A DNA stretch of 64,000 bases, from NCBI RefSeq assembly GCF_003473485.1, contig NC_053043.1, forward strand, positions 11,852,001-11,916,000, given 5' to 3'. The notes below the pieces were generated by a model that saw nothing but the letters and a program-made list of their open reading frames with translations, was not told the DNA's origin and ran no database searches. Position numbers and translations under genes: made by a program. The DNA is from Medicago truncatula (Eukaryota; Streptophyta; Magnoliopsida; Fabales; Fabaceae). Shown piece by piece: positions 26,482 through 37,543 of the stretch; positions within the stretch are counted from its first letter, which is position 1; the number at the start of each line of letters is the position of its first letter.

Positions 26482-27142
26482 TAGGGATGGCAATGGGTAC
26501 TCAATGGGTAGGGTATTATAGTATCCATCCCCATACCCGCGTTTGTAAAAAGTGCGCATACCCGTGCCCGTACCCTCGTGGGCAACAATTTTAGTGCCCT
26601 TCCCAGACCCTATGGGCCCTTAAGTGCCCATACCCGCATTTTAGCCATGGAAAGATAATAAAAATCACCACACTTGAAATAAAACTATGATCCAAATTTT
26701 TTTAAATCAACTTACGAAATAATATGAATCGTAATATTTAACCAAATAAAAAAAACATCCAAATTATTCCTGAAAAGAAAAAAAAAATAGACACCTTATA
26801 TCAGTTATACGTTAAAAAGTTGTAGTTGCATGTTAAAATCATAATAAATTGTTACTAAAGTTTTTATTAATCTGTTTTAGGTTTAAGGTTAGGCTTAAAT
26901 AGTTAAATTTATTAATTAATTGTACACCAAAAATAAATAAATTATTTATAATATTATATAATTACATATATGCGGGTTGCGGGGCTGGGTAGTACATTGC
27001 CCATACCCGTGCCCATACCCATATAAATTTGCGGGTAATTATCCATACCCAAGCCCGGATCCATGAAAGCGAGGTTTTACCCTACCCATAGCGGATATTT
27101 TTTGCAGGTGCCCATAGGGTCTGGGTCCAATTGCCATCCCTA
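26482..27142. mobile_element. Non-autonomous hAT-like element with 8-bp target duplication
   Basis: Termini are inverted: 'tagggatggcaatgggt' left and 'attgccatcccta' right. The flanking octamers ttctcaac (26474-26481) and ttctctac (27143-27150) match at 7 of 8 bases, the duplication size of hAT elements. Subterminal regions are packed with 'cccatacccgtgccc' repeats in both orientations. Length is 661 bp, with no transposase. Confidence 0.7.
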
Positions 27143-28283
27143 TTCTCTACTTTGAAGAACTTGGCATGTGTTTGTTGAAGTGGTGGGAACAAACAAAGAC
27201 ACTCATGTTTGCATCGATGCTACAAAAGCTTCTTTATTTCCACGGCAAAATTGTCTAAGGACGCGGGAATCAAACTTTAAATGCAAATCTAAACACTTTA
27301 TTGATGTGTATAAATTTCTCCGTTAAGCTTTTCTAACAGAAAAAAGAGCATACCTGACAAATTTGAATTTAGTATTATTTTCTTGATTAAATGGTTAAAA
27401 TAATTTAAACATCTATCAATTGTGCCTCAAGATGTTGTTTATTTTTTTTTGAATTTTTTATTATCCGATCCATAGGAATACATTCTTTTTTCTTTCTTTC
27501 TTTCTTTCTAAATAATTCTATAAAGATACACAGTCAAAGATAATACTCCATTCATTTCATGGCTTTCTAGTGGGGACAAACTGGTAGGTCCTCATCTCAA
27601 CGTCACTCACTCATAGGTACATTTGTTACGCAAGTTTAATGGCAAGCATTAATTTTGTAATACTTGTTTGTTAAGCAGAAATATCCCTCGCCCAACTTAT
27701 AGATTGTGTAGAAGTGTGGTTTAATTAAGCTGTAGGCACAAATTCTATGGTCTAGTATGTGCTAAACATAAAGTGTATGGAAAACTAAAAGGGGAAAGAA
27801 GAACAATCTTATGCTAAGCAATAAGAGATTAAAATGAATTATATTAATTAATGTGTGATAGATTAAGCATAAGGAGTGTCGAAAAAATTAGGATGAAAAA
27901 GTCAAGTTACAACAAAATACAACAGACAAATAAAAAGAGGAAAAAAATAGGTCAAAGTAACTCTATTATATACAAGGTGATTCTAAAACAAGTCAAATGA
28001 ACAAGCCACTGTAGATGATAGTTAAAATTGACGAAAAATCCGATCATTTTTTTTACACCAAATCACCCACAGATATGATAACCAAATGAGTTGAAAAGTT
28101 ACGTGGATGCTTTTGAGAAACCCACCTAAATTTTCAAATTGAAGAAAGTGATATCATATGATGCACCGTACTAAACAAACCAATTAGAGATACCTAGCCA
28201 AACTTAATATATTTTCTAACAAGCTTAATTTATTGGGAAATATATATACTTTTATCATAAAATTTCAATTTCCAATTTTTGAG
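27143..28283. other. Gene-free spacer with a tetranucleotide microsatellite
   Basis: A (tttc)n tract lies at 27488-27509. The rest is AT-rich and I see no gene or bounded repeat. Confidence 0.5.
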
Positions 28284-28369
28284 TTTTTTTGGATGGTGGT
28301 CGGGATTTGAACCTCATACCTTGTATATATTATCCATTGTTCCTAGCAACTGAGTTAAGTCCACGATGA
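28284..28369 (-). mobile_element. tRNA-derived SINE with perfect 12-bp target duplication
   Basis: On the minus strand an A-box ('cttaactcagttgctagg') is followed by a B-box-like 'gaggttcaaatcccg' and a short A tail. The element is bracketed by ccaatttttgag at 28272-28283 and again at 28370-28381. It belongs to the same family as the copies at 48298 and 55289. Confidence 0.7.
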
Positions 28370-28952
28370 CCAATTTTTGAGATCAGTAGGATTGTCTTAG
28401 TTTGTTTGAAAATCCTAATTCAATTGACAAAAATGCAAATATTGTTATGTCAACGTTCGAACCTAGACTCTTTAATCTGTTTGTGTAAGTTTTCAATCAA
28501 TGTTGTCATTTTGTCAATCTAAAAGAAAAATGTAGAAAATCTTTTAAACGGGATATATTTTGTTGAAAATAACTTGTTTTCTGTGTTTTTTTTCCTAACC
28601 GCATTTTATATATTAGAATAAAAAAGCCTAAAAAAGAGTAAAAAGTGTTTTAAAATAAATTAAATAAAAGAGGAGAGGTGACATATATAATTGAAAGACA
28701 AAGGTACTAAATATATTTCTTTACGTTTGGAGATGATGATAGACGGAGAGGATTTCGTGTAGTGTGAGCAACATTTTAAGAAAAGTGTGCAACATAAGAT
28801 ATGAACATTGTTTCTAATTCTGTCCTTGCATGTCGGTTACTTTGTTGTAAGTTTAAACAAAAATTGAAAAGTATATGGATACATTGAATCGTAAAAGTTA
28901 ACTGGAAAGAGAATCAGTACATATGAATCTTAAGAAGAAATGTTCTTATCAG

Positions 28953-29096
28953 AAAGGTAAGTGGGAGATTTCATTTTCAAACATCCTTGTACATAAAAAT
29001 AAATAAATATTCAATGTACACAAAAAAGGTAAGTGGGAGATTTCATGTCAGTAAATATTTGTGTACATAAATGAAATCTCCATATATACAATGTAC
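28953..29096. repeat. 72-bp tandem duplication
   Basis: The phrase 'aaaggtaagtgggagatttc' begins at 28953 and again at 29025. Each copy is followed by 'gtacataaa' and 'aatgtacacaaa' blocks. The copies are imperfect. Confidence 0.6.
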
Positions 29097-29326
29097 ACAA
29101 ATATGAAATAATCTCAGGTTTTTTTGAAGGACATAACCTAATCGTGGCAATAAATTACCTGGAACTATTTATTGTGTTGGAACTTTTCAAACAGGAAAAA
29201 TTTAAGTATCTTATATTCCTATTTGAGGGTAACAATGTCACAAGATATATTGAGCAAATTAGGCAATTTTTTTTTGTTAATCATAGTTTTCCACAATTGT
29301 AGTTAAACCTATTCTAGATAATGTTC

Positions 29327-29864
29327 GATTAAATTACATCATGGGTCTTTTAAGTATGACGTTTATAATAAATAGGTATTTTAAATTATTTTGGTCACAC
29401 GTAAGTTATTTAAGTTTGTAAACGTTTCCAATTCTGTTAATCAAACGTTACAAAAACGATGATGTAGAAGTTAAGTGCATAATGTGCATGTATCCTCATT
29501 TAAAAAAAAAACATATTTGAACATAAAACAATCCAAGGGCATCCGTCCTTGCAACCAACTCTGACTCTCTCATTGTCATTCTTTATGAACCTCGAATCGA
29601 AGCTATTATACACATAATGATTGATAATAGCTTCCTTGAACTCTTCCTTTGATGGGAATTTACATCCTAATGTTCATCATTTACAAACTTAACTGCCACT
29701 TCATACACTTAACTGCCAGATCATCGTTTTTGTAACGTTTGGTTAACAAAATGACTAAATTGAAAACGTTTACAAACTTATAGGACTTATGTGTGACCAA
29801 AATAACTTAAATGACATATCTATTACAAACTTCAAACTTAAAAGATCGTCGATGTAATTTAACC
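29327..29864. mobile_element. Deleted Mutator-like element with ~150-bp terminal inverted repeats
   Basis: The left arm (29327 to about 29485) and right arm (about 29698-29864) are imperfect inverted repeats. They share 'gtttgtaaacgtttccaat', 'acgttacaaaaacgatgat' and 'ttaaattacatc' ends. Between them lies a fragment of MuDR transposase (separate entry). No clean 9-bp target duplication was found. Confidence 0.7.
29518..29667 (-). pseudogene. MuDR transposase N-terminal fragment
   Basis: The minus strand reads 'GCKFPSKEEFKEAIINHYVY', then 'NSFDSRFIKNDNERVRVGCK' and 'DGCPWIVLCS'. This is the N-terminal DNA-binding region of MuDR-type transposases (G-x-x-F-x-s-K-E-E-F-K-x-A-I ... R-V-x-V-x-C-x-x-x-C-P-W). 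Only about 50 codons remain and no DDE catalytic domain is present. Confidence 0.7.
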
Positions 29865-30456
29865 TATTAAATATAGTTGCATCTTTCAACTGACATTTGA
29901 ACATTAATTTATCATGTTGTGAGACTAAAACCTCATTTGTAATTAGAAATAAGCTAGTAATATTAAATTTGGTTGGAGGCGGATGAAGGTGAGATAGATA
30001 TTATTTTAAAGGATCATGTTAACTTGTGCTTTTGTAACACATCTTAAGGAATCCGAAAGTAAAAGTATTCTTTCAAATTTTGTACATTCAATTTATTACA
30101 AATTTTAAAATTAAATTAAAAACATAAATTCTAATAAAAAATTACTATATTCGATTCCTTAAATTGTACTTTAAACCCAAGTTAACTTTTTCATATTTTA
30201 AATTTGAGTTGTTTTATTCAATTATTTAGAAGCACGGGAACAAAATTTCTCTCAACATTAAAATTTCTCAACTCTCCTCGTCTTACCAAACATACAAGAT
30301 TTTTAAATTTCTTCATTCTCTTCTCTCCTTCAGCAAAATCTCTTTTCTCCTATACATTAAACCAAACATACATAATATCCAAAAACAATCATATCCTAAA
30401 TCAGTGTTACCTTTAGAGTTACGTGCGCCACTATGAAATCCACCATCTTATCTTAA

Positions 30457-30745
30457 TCTTTTGAGGAATTTTTGCTACATGATGGCACAACCGGACAAGT
30501 CTCCTTGTTTTGGTTTATGGCATATAGAGTCGGCACATGATTCTCCAGTCAACCACTACCATAATAAAAAACACTTAAACCTCAAATTAGTTGGGGTTTA
30601 AGGATTCTATAAACAAGGGCCACATGCTTGGAAGATCAAGGACAAGATTTCAAGGAATTTTGAATTAGTAGTGGATTAATTAATGTGCCATTTAACCAAG
30701 TGGTGGTTCATGTTCCTGTGAGGATTTGGAAACCTACCAAGTAGA
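30457..30745. repeat. Segment homologous to the site now occupied by the mobile-domain transposon
   Basis: 30457-30546 resembles 42798-42880 ('ttgctacatgatggcacaa', 'catatagagtcggcacatga', 'ccagtcaa'). 30611-30745 resembles 46041-46215 ('aaacaagggccaca', 'agtggattaattaatgtgcc', 'tatgttcctatgaggatt'-like). The two halves are about 70 bases apart here but about 3.1 kb apart at the other site. Confidence 0.65.
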
Positions 30746-31865
30746 CTATCATCATCTCATATTAAAATATGTAAAAGTTTGATTGGACCTTCCATTAATT
30801 GGAAGAATGTGATGCTGATTTGGTGTACATGCATTTTACTAAGATTTAAACATTAATTTTACAAAACATTAAGTACTCGTGAATTTTTGTCAATAATAAA
30901 GGTAACATTAACATATATTATAATTTGGTATATCATAGATTAACAATAAAAAAAATAGTAAAAATAGCAAAGATGACAACCTTGTGTTACCCCTTAAAAG
31001 TAGAAGATTACGGTCATCCTTATTTTCATAAGCGAGACATGATTAAACGGTAGTTGATTCAACCAAAATAAAGAAAACAAATATAAGTTGAGCTTTAAAG
31101 CACTTATATAATTTTTCTAGTATAAATTGGATGAACATCAAGGGTTGCTCTCATATTAAAGTGGTAACCATAGAATTTGTCTCCAGTTGCTTAGTTGTTT
31201 TATTTTATTTTTAAATTCAACTTCTTTGTCTAATGCATTTGCATAGGTAAACTCGTTCCTTTTGATTTAGTCAAATGCATCATGAAATTCTTTAAATATC
31301 ATGATTAGATTTAAATTGGACATTTATGTCAGTAAAAATGAAATAGTTAGTCCTTTAATTTTTGTGTGTAATAAATTGGTCCCTCTTTTTAATTCAATTT
31401 CACTAAAAAGTGGTTACATGACTATTTACCATTGAGGTGGAAGATTAAATCAAGTAATTAATCAATTTTGTTTTAATCTAAGACTGAATAATACAATTAT
31501 GAACTCTAGTTTTGAGAGTGATGAATTTAAGCTTACCAAGTTAACAATAAACTTCCACGTAAGCATTTTTTAATTGAGTTTAATAGAAATTAAGAAGGCA
31601 ATGATGGATATGTTTTATGACTTGTAAAATTGTTTTTCCTAATATACTCAAAGTGTAATTGGGGGTGGACCGCTTCAGTATGTGGGATTGAGATTGACTA
31701 ACAAGAAATTGTCTACGACTAAATGGATGTATCGAAAAAATCTACAATGAAGGTGCATAATCTTTGTAGCTGCATATAGTTTAAAACCTAAAAATTATTA
31801 TATATATATGCATATTAGAATACCCCTAAAATTTTATCTTGTTAGGTGTTTGCCGAATCCTCTAT
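30746..31865. other. Gene-free AT-rich spacer
   Basis: No coding sequence. Around 31340-31600 phrases such as 'tggtccctctttttaattc' suggest a decayed Mutator-like MITE without readable ends. Confidence 0.4.
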
Positions 31866-32072
31866 AGTGTGTTTGGATGGGGGAATATTTTGAGGGAATG
31901 TAATGTTATGAGGGAATTCAAATACTTTGAGGTGAATTCCATTGTTTGGATGGGATAATGTAATGTAATGTTGAGAAAATGTAATGTTATGAGAGAATTC
32001 AAATACTTTGAGGTAAATTGTCTAGAATTTTAAATTCTTTAAAATTTTCAAATTACCTAATCCAAACACACT
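31866..32072. mobile_element. MITE, 'agtgtgtttgga' family, copy 1
   Basis: Inverted termini 'agtgtgtttgga' and 'tccaaacacact' bound a 207-bp element. It contains an internal partial duplication ('atgttatgagggaattcaaa' type block twice). The same ends occur at 37082 and 62664. Confidence 0.65.
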
Positions 32073-32212
32073 CTTAGAGTTTTAGGCCCTGAGTTGCTTA
32101 GTCTTATGCTTTTTTGCGCTTTCCTTCTGATAAAAGAAGAACACTCCTAAAACTTATTATCAACATTATCAAATTCCCACAAAGTCTTCATTTATAGCAC
32201 AAATTATTGTCA

Positions 32213-32600
32213 ATCAATTTTAAGCAACGTTTAAATGAAGGATGATTGCACAGTAAACTTCATCACAACTTTATGGGAATCGACATTCAATTTTAAACAA
32301 CGTTTAGATGAAGGATGATTGTACAGTAAACTTCATCACAACTTTATGGGAATCGACATATATAATATGTCCTTTATACTTATATTACATGAACTTTATG
32401 GAAATCGACATATATAATACTCCCTCCGACCTATTTATAAGAAAAAATTGATTTTTTAGATTTATTGAATAATTAATGTACTTGGTATAGAATGTAGATC
32501 AAATACATCATTTATGCCATGAAACAAAAATGTAAAATGTTTCTTATAAATAGGACCGGAGGGAGTATGTCGTTTATACTTATATTACATGAATAATTTC
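32213..32600. repeat. Local duplications later split by a Stowaway MITE
   Basis: A ~74-bp unit ('acgtttaaatgaaggatgat' through 'actttatgggaatcgacat') occurs twice in tandem. Then a 'cgacatatataata...tttatacttatattacatgaa' unit occurs twice, and its second copy is interrupted by the Stowaway element at 32420. The order of events is therefore duplication first, MITE second. Confidence 0.7.
32420..32565. mobile_element. Stowaway-type MITE with TA target duplication
   Basis: Termini are ctccctccgacctatttata and its near-inverse 'tataaataggaccggaggga', ending ggag at 32565. TA dinucleotides flank it (32418-32419, 32566-32567). Length is 146 bp. The sequence matches the standard Stowaway (Tc1/mariner-related) signature. 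Confidence 0.85.
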
Positions 32601-33024
32601 AACACAAAATTAAAGCTCCAAATAGACTATCTATCAACTAGATAACCTTTCTTAAAAAAAAAAAAAAAAAAACTAGATAGCCTATGATATGTTTAGAGAA
32701 TCCAAATATGTATACTAAATGTTTGCATGTGTGAATCGAGGGGTACTAGAGAGATGTGCGTAAAATAAAATTGTATGAAGTAAATTTTACTAATTTTCTA
32801 TATATAAAAAAATATTTATATATAAGATAAATAAAAAAATTGAAGATACTGTGACCCCTATGGGTCTTTAAAAGATTTCCCAGTGATGCTAATGATCGTG
32901 ACCGAAAACAACAAATAATTCTGCCAAACAAAATCACTCTCAAATACATTGAAAAATTCACTTTTAGATGATTTTTTTTGGGCAAAAACACTTTTAGTTG
33001 AATTATGTATCAAATCAACCGTTC

Positions 33025-33255
33025 ACCAAAAGAAACTTTACGATCTTGCATCTTACTAATATAGTATATATCGCGAGAATCCTTTCTTGAAATTTCACGA
33101 CCGCTTACGTGTTTAATTTCTAAAAGAAAGAGGGAAGCATACAGTTTCGGATTTCACAGTTTGAGAAACCAATAGAAACCAGTCAGGAGATATTCGCTAT
33201 CAAGGCAGTCAAACCAATAGAAACTTTACGATCTTGCATCTTACTAATATAGTAC
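33025..33255. repeat. Direct repeat of ~42 bp, 188 bp apart
   Basis: 'agaaactttacgatcttgca' and the following 'tcttactaatatagta' occur at about 33025-33067 and 33213-33255, almost identical. Together with 'accaatagaaac' phrases between them this could be a short direct duplication; no element ends were recognised. Confidence 0.5.
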
Positions 33256-34100
33256 ATACTTAATTAAAGGATTGGTAAATTATTAATTTTTTTTCTTTCA
33301 AATATCTAATTTCATGCATAAGTTTGAATCAGATATATACTTAAGATTTAAAGAGTTAATTCTTTTGCTTTTGTCGTGGCCTAAAATTTAAGGGTTGCTC
33401 GAAAAGTTGTTACCGAAATTAATTAAAATATGGAAAATTTTGGAAAACACTTTAAAAACAAAAAGTGCTCTTTGAAACTAAATTTCAATAGAAGATTATG
33501 CGTAGAAAAGGTACTAACACCCTAAAACATCAGTTAGAAAAATGTTTCCTCTAATATTAGTTTTCCCCTTATTGTTAGATGCAAACTAAAATTCACTTTT
33601 TAAATGAAAGTATTTTGTTTTTAAATAGAGAAGACAATTGGAAAAAGTTGTATTATTCTGCTTGGAAAGAGTGGTCCTTTGCTCTTACGTATCTGCTAGT
33701 GCGATAGAGAATTCAAAGCTACGTAGTTTTTGAGTAGAATTTTTTTGTGTTGGTTGATTTTAAAGAAAATATTTTGTTGCGATGAGTTTGATAGAAGTAT
33801 TAGTTTGATAAAAAAAAGTTCTTAATTTGAAGAAAAAAAGATGTTGATTGAATTGTTTAAAATATTTGTAGTAAAAGCGAGTTTAAGAACTATCAAATTG
33901 TAAATTTATGTCCCTCCAACTCAAATATTAAAAAGATGTCACATTTATTTTAAAAACGAGTTTGAGAACGATCAAGCTCTCACAACTTGCATCTAAAAAC
34001 TCAAGGAATAAAAAAAAAAAAATTTAAGCTAAAAAAAAAAAAAATCATATTTAGTTAGCCCTTCTGAAATGATTTTTTTTTTTTTTGGAAATATTTTATA

Positions 34101-34856
34101 GAGTAAATTACACTCCCCTCCCTTCAAAGATGCTTCAATTACACTCCCCTCCCCTCTTATGTTAAAATGTACACTCCCCTCCCCTCTTATTCAAAACATA
34201 TTAGAAAATATTTCACTCCCCTCCCTTGATAGAAGCTTGAATTACATTTCCCTCCCCTCTTAAGTTAAAATCTACGCTTTAGTCCCTCAATAATTTTTTT
34301 TATTTCTAATAATTTAGTAAAAAAAATAATAATCTAACACACTTTAATGAAAAATAGCATTGTGAGTTCATTTTAATATAATCAAATTTTGAATACATAT
34401 ATTTCTCTATTTTTTATTCACAATTTCATTAACATATAGTTTTAAACCCTATTATAAAATATGAAACAATCTAAAATAAATTTAAAATATATGAAAAATT
34501 ACTAAAGTCGATTAAGTATGGTTATTTAAAAGTGAATTTTATACTCTAAATTATAAAATTAATAACAAAATATTTAAATTTAATTGTCATTGACATTTAG
34601 ATTATAAAGAAACGAATTTATATTTTTTAAATGGTGATTCAAAATTAATATATATTATAAAAATATTTATTTATGTTAAAATAGATTAAAGTGTAGTCCA
34701 TATTTAATTATTAAGGGAGGGGGTTGTAATTCAAGCATCTTATAGGGGAGGGGAGTATAAATTTTACTTTTCAAGGAGGGAAATGTATATTTTAACTTAA
34801 GAGGGGAGGGGAGTGTAATTCAAGCATCTTTGAGGGGAGGGGAGTGTAATTTACTC
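34101..34856. mobile_element. Non-autonomous Mutator-like element with perfect 9-bp target duplication
   Basis: Left end gagtaaattacactcccctc, right end its inverse finishing 'gtgtaatttactc'. Both arms hold repeated 'acactcccctcccctctta' blocks, two to three per arm. The nonamer tattttata is present at 34092-34100 and again at 34857-34865, the target size typical of Mutator. Length is 756 bp with an AT-rich, non-coding core. Confidence 0.85.
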
Positions 34857-34865
34857 TATTTTATA

Positions 34866-37081
34866 TTATATTTGAGAAATATGACTAAACCTAACCCAAG
34901 TAAGAGTAGATGGTCTAAATGGCTCAAAATAAAAGTTGGATCAATCCACACCACAATACTTATGGCATGCAAATAAAACAAAAATTCCTCCAAAACAAAT
35001 AAATAAAACAAAAGGGTAATAAAACAGAGAAAATGAAGGGAACGATTTTGTAAAGAAAAATTAAAATAAAATAATGAAGCAAGTCATTTTAGTGAGCATA
35101 AACATCACAAAGCCTAAAGAAAAAACTTGTTCCCATATAAAGGAGAAAAAAAAGCTGCATAGAGAAAAGAAAAGGGATGAACGTGAGAGAGAACATGCAT
35201 ATCTATGGTTTATTTCCTCTCTATCAAGCACTCATTTTCTCTATTTATATATCTTTTTGTATGTATTGTGATGAGGGAGTGGAAACATTTTTGGGACTGA
35301 AATGGTTATGTGTTAAGTGAAATAGTGGTTATATGATACAAGGAGGATGATGTATTTTATGGGCTAACTCTTGGCTCTCAGTCTACATTTTTACTCTACT
35401 TATTTTTCTATATTTTCTTCCTCTTCATTAGGTTTCCTCTCTTTCATTCTTTTTACTCCTATTTATACTCAAAAAGTAGGTTAAATTCATTGTTAGAAGA
35501 TGACAAAGTTGCAAGGGTGGAGGTGGTTGCAATTCATAACAGAGCATATGTAATGTTTAGAGCTCAAAATGGTATTAGGAAAAAGCAACGAGAAAGAAAA
35601 AATTGAAGGATGTTCAAAATGTAAAAACATGTGTTGTTCCCTCTTTCTCTTTTGTTGGCTTTTGCAGGAAATCTATATATAAACTGGAAACAAAATAACA
35701 TTTTATTGAACAAGTAAAAATGATATATATAAACGGGAAACAAACTAACCTTATAGAAAGGGGTTTTAAGTTTTGCTTTTTGTGACTAATATTGTACGTT
35801 GTTTTAATTTTAGAGCTCAAAATGGTATAAGGAAAACTCAACACATGTTTTAATATTTTGAAAATACTCTTCAATACAAATTCAACAACATCTTATACGA
35901 TACAATTTGACTTTATATAATAGTAGAAAAATATTGTCTAAAATATATCATGTCAATAATGCACATGATGAAACAAAATCGTTCATTTTGAAGTAGAGGG
36001 AGAACAAAAATTTAAAGTGAGTGAAAGAATGCAAACATATTTAGACAACTTATGTGGAGTCAATATTTACAAAAACCCAAAGGCTACCATAAATAAAATT
36101 GATTAATTTTATCGAAGCAATGAGCCAATTAACGAGCTAAATGATTATTTTTTTTGACAACAATAAACGATATTCATTCATTTAAATTGATAGAGTACAT
36201 CGATACAATTCAAATTCAAAGTCGCTAAAAATAAAAAGATGAATCTGCGAACAAACTCACAACATCCATGTTAATAGCATAAAACGACAAAGTACCTATG
36301 CCTACAAATATGACTATATTCAAGTCTCCATAATACTCATGTCTCCGAAATCTGCAACGTTGACGACGCAAAAGTCATTGATCGGATCTACACCTGCTCA
36401 AAGCTAATCTTTCAACCTGAATCAAATAAACATCGCACTAAGACGGGAAATCAAAAAACACACTGCACAAAGATGAGAAATCAAAACAAACAGAGTCACG
36501 CCAAAATCACAAAAACAAACAAAAGAAAACTAAAAATATGTGGAAATTACTTATTTAATTAGGATATAAGGAAAAGCAACATGGAGGGGTGATTTTGGGT
36601 CAAAATTGACCATAAATCACTTCGATATATAAAAAGAAGAAAATATTGACGACTAGGGTTTGAGAAAGAGAGAAGAGAGACGGAAAAAATTGATCAGATA
36701 TGTATAAAGTTGTTTAACACTTTTTTTCAAAATTCTTAAATTTTTTCAAAATTTCTTGCAAATTTAATGCATTGTTTCAACCAGCTGAGGTAAGTCAACG
36801 AGAACAAAATTCTTGAGTTTAAGCTAACGAGCTATGAAATGAATTCCATATTTTTTTTATTCTTTAAGGAAATGAAATGATGGCGCGTGTAATAAAGTTA
36901 AAATAATATTAGTATCACTTATTTTTTTTTTTGACAAATTTAGTATCACTTATTTTTGAAATTGAGGCACCACAACTTTTATGTGTATACCACTTTAAAT
37001 ATATTGATGTGCGTTTATATGAATAATTATACAACTAAACATTTTTTAAAGTTTATTAATTATATTATAGTGTAATTATGA
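34866..37081. other. Gene-free spacer upstream of the PTF2-like gene
   Basis: AT-rich. Short frames at 35074-35271 and elsewhere show no family resemblance. I see no bounded element. Confidence 0.45.
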
Positions 37082-37306
37082 AGTGTGTTTGGATGAAGAA
37101 ATATTTTGAGGGAGTTGAACCACAATTTCAATTTATATTCTTTAAAATTAAAATTTATAAAAGTTATCTAAAGATAATTACAATAAATTTTTTATTACTC
37201 CACGTATATAAGAGTATTTATAAATGAAGACAATTTACTTGAATCATTTAAATTGTAAAATTTTATATTCTCTAAAATTTATCAATTACTTCGTCCCAAA
37301 CACACT
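37082..37306. mobile_element. MITE, 'agtgtgtttgga' family, copy 2
   Basis: Left end 'agtgtgtttggatgaagaaa', right end 'tcccaaacacact'. Like copy 1, the left arm has 'tattttgagggagtt'. It sits about 240 bp upstream of the PTF2-like start codon. Confidence 0.6.
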
Positions 37307-37334
37307 CTTATGTTAGTTAAAAAAATTATTGTTC

Positions 37335-37400
37335 TCGTGAGTTAAGCTCAGTTGATAAATTCACGGTTTGGGGTTTAAATCTCGGCCATATCCACATAGG
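37335..37400 (+). repeat. SINE-like fragment upstream of the PTF2-like gene
   Basis: 'gagttaagctcagttgata' (A-box-like) followed by 'ggggtttaaatctcggcc' (B-box-like) matches the SINE family at 55289 and 28284, but the tail and target duplication are missing. Confidence 0.45.
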
Positions 37401-37543
37401 TTTTTAAAGCTTCAGTTTGGCAACACATTCATCATTCATAGCACAATAACGATTGAAAATGCCTGAAATCTAATGATTCACAACCAATAATTTATTAGAA
37501 TTGAATTCACAAACTCTAAACCCCAAATCAATTTCACAATCCA

